From Krasilnikovozyma curviuscula (taxonomy: Eukaryota; Basidiomycota; Tremellomycetes; Cystofilobasidiales; Mrakiaceae), in assembly GCA_014825775.1 (NCBI GenBank), contig MVAQ01000012.1:62001-126000 (forward strand): a DNA stretch of 64,000 bases, read 5' to 3'. This document shows, one piece after another, positions 59,568 through 64,000 of the stretch. Within the stretch, counting starts at the first letter, position 1. Every line of letters starts with the position of its first letter. The translations under genes were made by a program, and so were the position numbers. Under the pieces are notes generated by a model. It did no database searches and was not told the origin of the DNA. It saw nothing but the letters and a program-made list of their open reading frames with translations.

Positions 59568-61354
59568 ATCGACTGATAGCGAGGGAAAAAGGTGTTACGG
59601 TTGGGCGAATGACGGACAGCGGACGCAATCGCTTGTCGCTCTGCAGCAGTATATCGCACTCGGATGAGAAATAAAAGACAGAAATGCCCAGAGGTAGGGC
59701 TCAGACAGACAAGCCACTCTCCCCATCTTTTTTGCTTCCTCACAACTCCTCATCGTACCCCGGAAAGATGGACATTAAGTCGCGAACATTGTTCGTTTCT
59801 CAAACGTCTCCCATGGATAGCTGACCCTCCTCGGCTCGGTTCACAGGCAGTAATTAGCGTTAGACAGCCATTGATCAGCTCTCAAATAAGGTTTATAGAA
59901 GAAGACCAAAAGAAGGCTCTTCGTATTTGAAACAACCCCTTATGGGATAAAGTTCAGTACCTTCCCACAAGCGATGAGAAGAAACGTTGCAACAGAGTAA
60001 GCAGATCGCTCATCAACGCCACCCCCAATCGACTCTTTGAAGAGACAGTGCAATATCGAATGGCAGTAAAAATCAAACGCCAAGCATCACAGCGGTCGAT
60101 TTGTGGCTTGACACGAATATCGACCAGCTTTGACACCGCTGTTGAGTTAGCAAACCATACTTACTCTCCGAGAGCTCTCGTTGCGGGAGTACGTGTACGA
60201 GGAGCTAGTCTAGTGAACAAATATTTTACCCGAAGATCAGGAATAGAGGGTGAAACCTGATGAGTTGCTTCCTCGTGAAAAAAAATAAAAAAACAGATGT
60301 GTCGGCACGTTGCACGGGTTACGAGCACCATCTCCCCGAACAATACGGCGCGGAATTGTTACGGATACTTTCTGTGATGTCAATAAAAGCGTTCACAGGG
60401 TACAAGAGCATCGCGAAGGACCCTTGACATCCTCCACTGTACGGAGTATGACGTGGTCAGCCTTACTTTGCCAAAAAGAAACGCAGAGGTTTCCTCCAAC
60501 AGAGGCCTTGCTATGTTTGTACCGTGATCGTCATTACTTGCATGCTTTTGGGCTTCCAACTATGTGGGGAGCTCGTGTTAGGGGTTTCGGAATGCCGTCC
60601 TTCAGCTCTATGCGACGGCTTCAATTTTTTTTTTCGTTGACATGGCTAAGTCGCAGGCGTGTAGGCGCTTGGGTTTACAAGGACTGGCAGCTGCTCCGTA
60701 TGATTACCGTTGATAGATAGGTTTGGTACCATATTTCGGAGAGTGTTCCAGAATTCTGTAGGAAAGGAGCGCATTTTTTTTCTCTCTTTATATAGTCCCT
60801 GTCGTTGCGCGTCTAGCTGTCTGCGGCAGGGCTGCCGTGCAGGAGAAACTGCACCCTCTCCCTACCTGGGGTAGAAATCAAATTTTGTCTTACCAAAGAC
60901 ACGTAAATCAGGGATAGCCAGCTACAAAGACACGGTGGTGCTCTGCAGAAAAGCCGATTAGGTCATGTCTGCGGGAATCACTGGGATCGCAGCAGCCTTC
61001 CTTCCATTGGGCTTCCATGGGTCTGTTGGGCACACCAGCCAGAAGAACGGAAGAGACGAGACTCGGTTTCATGGAAAGTGTGATCGGTTTATATGAAATT
61101 GATTTCGACGGACGCTCCTGCGGGCACAAAAACTGGGGAAGTAACGCGAAGGTGGACCAGGAGGTCAATCTTTTTTGACTAGCAGGGTTAGCACGGGAAT
61201 TGCTCCTCCTTCCCATACCTTCACCTCACCCACTCTCATATTTTTGTCGAACGGACGGGCCATGGTCTCTCTCATAAAGGAGCCCTCCGTCTGAGCAGCC
61301 CCGTCGAAATCTCCCTCGAATTCCGCATTGCGGACGCACGCGCCGTTGCTATCG
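59568..61354. other. 1.8 kb divergent intergenic region upstream of the zinc-cluster gene
   Basis: Promoters of the acetyltransferase (minus) and of the transcription factor (plus). Open frames such as 60310-60720 are long for chance but contain no motif, no plausible splice partners and unremarkable composition. T-runs occur at about 60628 and 60775. A long upstream region is common for fungal regulator genes. No RNA gene recognised. Confidence 0.5.
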
Positions 61355-63868
61355 ATGGCCAACGCTCGAACGGATGGCACAGACGACGGCTTCTTCGACT
61401 TTGGCATCCTCGAGTATCCCCCCGACGAGATGCCGTTCCCATCTGCTGCCCAAGCTGCTGAGGCTGAGGACGAGACGGTTGCGGCCCCAGCAAAGCAGCG
61501 AGATCCAAAGGTGAAGTTTTCATTTGTCAACACCTCTGCGGTTCACCTCTTTTTTTTTTGTCCGACTGCTTCCCACGCCCACCGCCCACGATTCTGATCA
61601 GCCCAAACCCCTATGCTCATTACAGACTGTAGCCAATGCGTGTGGGCCCTGCAAAAAGTGAGGGAGCTGCCCGTCTTGTTTACTGATTTCCGTGGTGCTG
61701 ATGACGATCTTTTTTAATTTTGATTCACCTGCGCGAAAAAAGAGCACACCTCGCATGCGATAGTGCGTACTAGTACCTCGAAGAACACTCTTTTTGCATG
61801 ACCGATAGGACTGACTCTATGGCCCTGTTCCCAGCCCTCCGACCGTGCACCCGCTGTATCGGACTAGGCAAACAGGCGTTTTGTTGTGACGTGCCCGTGA
61901 GTGACTTGGTCCTTTGTTGATTAAAAGGAGGTGGCACCAGCCTTTTTAGCGCACTAAAGCCATCTCCCCATATGACTTTTTTTTCTTCCTTCCAAAAAAA
62001 CCATCTAGGCTAAAAAGAGGGGACGACCGAGACACACTGAGGAGCAGCGACTGGCAGCTGCTCTCCGCGAGAAACCGCGTCCCAGTCGCGCGAAGAAGAA
62101 GCGCCCGCCCGACATCTCGATTCCAGAGGGCAGTCACCACGATGACCCCAACTTTCCTTCTTCCGCACCCTCGTACCAGTCGCTTCCGTCGTATATTCAA
62201 CAAGAACGAAGCCAACGCCATTCGTCTCTGCAGCCCGCGTCGAGCCCGGCGATGCTCGCGTCGTTCTCAAACCCCCTTGGTCACTCCGCCTCTAGAGAAC
62301 ATGTTCCTCCAACGCACCAGCCTTACGCATATTACCAAGATCGTCCTTCTTCATCCTCTGCATCTACCAGCTCTTATCCATCATCTTTACAAGCGCCCCG
62401 TTTGGGCCAGTCTCCTGTCACGCATCATCTCCAGCCACAGCAACCTTTAGACCTGTCATCCCAGCCTTACCAGTCTCGTCATATACAGCAACCACACTCT
62501 TCAGATCGTCATGTCGTACCCTTTTCTGCTCCTTCACCTCGCATGTATCAAATAAACTCGCGCCTCAGCAATCTCCAAGTAGAAGCGCCAGAGCCGCAGT
62601 ACCGCCAGCACGATTCTACTCCTCAACCAGCTGGGTTGCCGGCTCATCCTGTACAGCAACATATAAATCAGTATCCACGCCAACAGTCGCAGCCCCAACC
62701 AAGACTTCAGCTCTCGAGTCAACAGTCTTATCAACAATTCGCGCCTGCCCCAGCACCATATCCACCTCCTCCACCGCCCATCGTTACCCTCATCATCACT
62801 TCCTCCATGACGATCTTGAGAGCTTCTGAGTCCTCACTCAGCCTGCTGTCGAAGCACCCTCTCGATCTCGTCCACTCAAATCTCCAAGGTCTGTTCTCAA
62901 CCGAGGAGGCGAAGAACATCAAGCAGCTAGTGGAATGGTTATTGGATCCTCCTGGAAGCAATATGAACTTGTATACCAGTGACGAGACGGCTGCGTCGCT
63001 GGAGGAGATGCCTGATTCGTCGTTGACGAGTCCTGTTCAAGGGACACCTTACCCGGTCTTGGATGCCAACATTATGGTCGACGGGACTTGGGAAGCGTTT
63101 AACATCCGAATGCATCTAGGTCTAGGCGCTGGGCTGGATCTCAAGTAAGTCGTGTTTGCTGTGTTGTTGGATTCGGCCAGTAGCTAAAGTTGTCGCTTGC
63201 TCCCGTTGCCTGTCAACAGCGTCAGAGAAACGTACCACAAGGCCTTCATTGTGATATCGATGCTTCGCATCAGACCGTTTGCCTACAACTACTCAACATC
63301 ACACACTCTCCCACGGTCAGCATCACCTGCACAAGTCCAGCACCTTCCGATGTATCAGAGCTTCAGTGCGAACTCTCAACCTCAGACTCAGCTTCCTACA
63401 TCCTCCGGCTCCAGCTCGTTCTCCAGCTCTGACAGCTTCCCAAGTACTGTTCTTCTTAACAGAAGCTCGTCCTCAAATGCCTCGGACGATCCACAACTTC
63501 ATCTCGACAGCCGCACACACGACCAACAGTACCAACAGATGCCCGTCCGTCACCAGAAGGATCGATACATCCAACAGTACCAACAGCCAGAGGTCCGACA
63601 CCGGCCGACTTCTTCCCCTTACGGCAGCCCGTACCTGCAACCACAGCCTGAAGAGGCAGTACCGTACTCTACCGAATCGACGTTGGACCCCGCGCCTCAG
63701 GGAATGTCGCGCTTGCTCTCCACTCATTCCACGCCGTCCCTTGGTTACCAACCCCAGCAACGACAGCAATTCCCTCAGCTTCAGCCACAGAATCCAGTCC
63801 AGCAAATGTACTACTCAGCTCCAGAAGGCCAACAACCTCGGTCTCGACCTGATGGTTCATTCTATTAG
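61355..63868 (+). CDS. Zn2Cys6 transcription factor with PAS-like region
   Basis: Fungal binuclear zinc-cluster regulator. Exons 61355-61510, 61626-61657, 61743-61762, 61835-61896, 62009-63144 and 63220-63868 close in frame to 684 aa. The zinc cluster is at residues 58-86: Cys58, 61, 68, 74, 77 and 86 (CGPCKKAHLACDT, RPCTRC, FCCDVP), spacing C-x2-C-x6-C-x5-C-x2-C-x8-C. A basic linker KKRGRPR and KPRPSRAKKKRPP follows. A Gln/Pro/Ser-rich activation-type region comes next, then a PAS-like fold (VTLIITSSMTILRASESSLS, VHSNLQGLFSTEEAKN) and a second conserved patch (VRETYHKAFIVISMLRI). The C-terminus is Gln-rich and ends PDGSFY. A PAS region behind a zinc cluster recalls Rds2/Ert1-type regulators of carbon metabolism, but target genes cannot be inferred. 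The acidic N-terminal leader (DGFFDFGILEYPPDE) may be an activation patch. Confidence 0.88.
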
Positions 63869-64000
63869 TGAGATCGCATAGAGTGCTCACTATTGTACAA
63901 CTTTGATTCTATATGGGACCGAATTTGCTTTGTTCGACCACCATAAGTTTACACACAATGACTGTAGACAAGATGACCAATGTATCGCCAATTTTTATTC

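Noticed and set aside
60310..60720. Plus-strand frame of 136 residues upstream of the zinc-cluster gene
   Set aside because: No motif, no splice partners and no biased composition; length within chance in a 1.8 kb gap.
1..64000. CRISPR arrays, transposons, tRNA and rRNA genes
   Set aside because: No regular direct-repeat array, no transposase or reverse-transcriptase motifs, and no convincing tRNA B-box with a matching A-box were seen on reading. A tRNAscan or Rfam search would be decisive and was not possible.

Overview
This is a eukaryotic, fungal window. Nearly every gene is cut by several short introns (about 45-100 nt) with GT...AG ends and CTAAC/CTGAC-type branch points. The gene set (SLM1, cytochrome c heme lyase, TSC13, SLH1, SPB4, HUS1, LCL2, FAD1, MLH1, H2A/H2B, an EF-hand MscS channel, a Zn2Cys6 regulator) is that of a budding or filamentous fungus. 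The very high intron density and short intergenic gaps fit a basidiomycete, most likely a tremellomycete yeast; the class is inference. I see no transposon, viral, CRISPR, rRNA or tRNA gene.

Layout. 1-8.9 kb: SLM1 (cut by the left edge), heme lyase, a tandem RRM-like protein of unknown role and TSC13. 9.0-13.4 kb: a large BRE4/ArAE-type membrane transporter, followed by a 2 kb sparse region. 15.4-25.3 kb: SLH1 helicase and, 199 bp behind it on the same strand, a GCNA/SprT-like nuclear protease. 26.0-35.7 kb: three large proteins I do not recognise, two of them membrane proteins in tandem. 35.9-38.6 kb: SPB4. 39.8-45.2 kb: an aldo-keto reductase, HUS1, LCL2 and FAD1. 45.4-48.8 kb: MLH1, divergent from FAD1 across only 155 bp. 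49.3-51.0 kb: a divergent H2B-H2A pair with a TATA-like box for each gene. 51.4-59.6 kb: an MFS carrier, an EF-hand mechanosensitive channel and a maltose-type O-acetyltransferase. 61.4-63.9 kb: a Zn2Cys6 factor with a probable PAS region.

How the genes relate. This is ordinary core-genome territory, not an operon-like or accessory island. Three genome-maintenance genes (GCNA-like, HUS1, MLH1) and the H2A/H2B pair lie in the same 30 kb, but I see no sign that this is more than chance. The points most worth a second look are: the H2A has no C-terminal SQE motif; SLH1 has a degraded second helicase cassette and no room for a second Sec63 unit; SUMO-interaction-like motifs occur in both GCNA and the MLH1 linker, and that linker is also histidine-rich; the zinc cluster of the Zn2Cys6 gene is split by a 20-nt microexon; and three long unrecognised proteins are present. 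I did not find a clearly new multi-gene system.

Exon joins were worked out by eye. Where a join was checked for reading-frame closure the entry says so; other multi-exon spans give reliable outer ends but approximate lengths.
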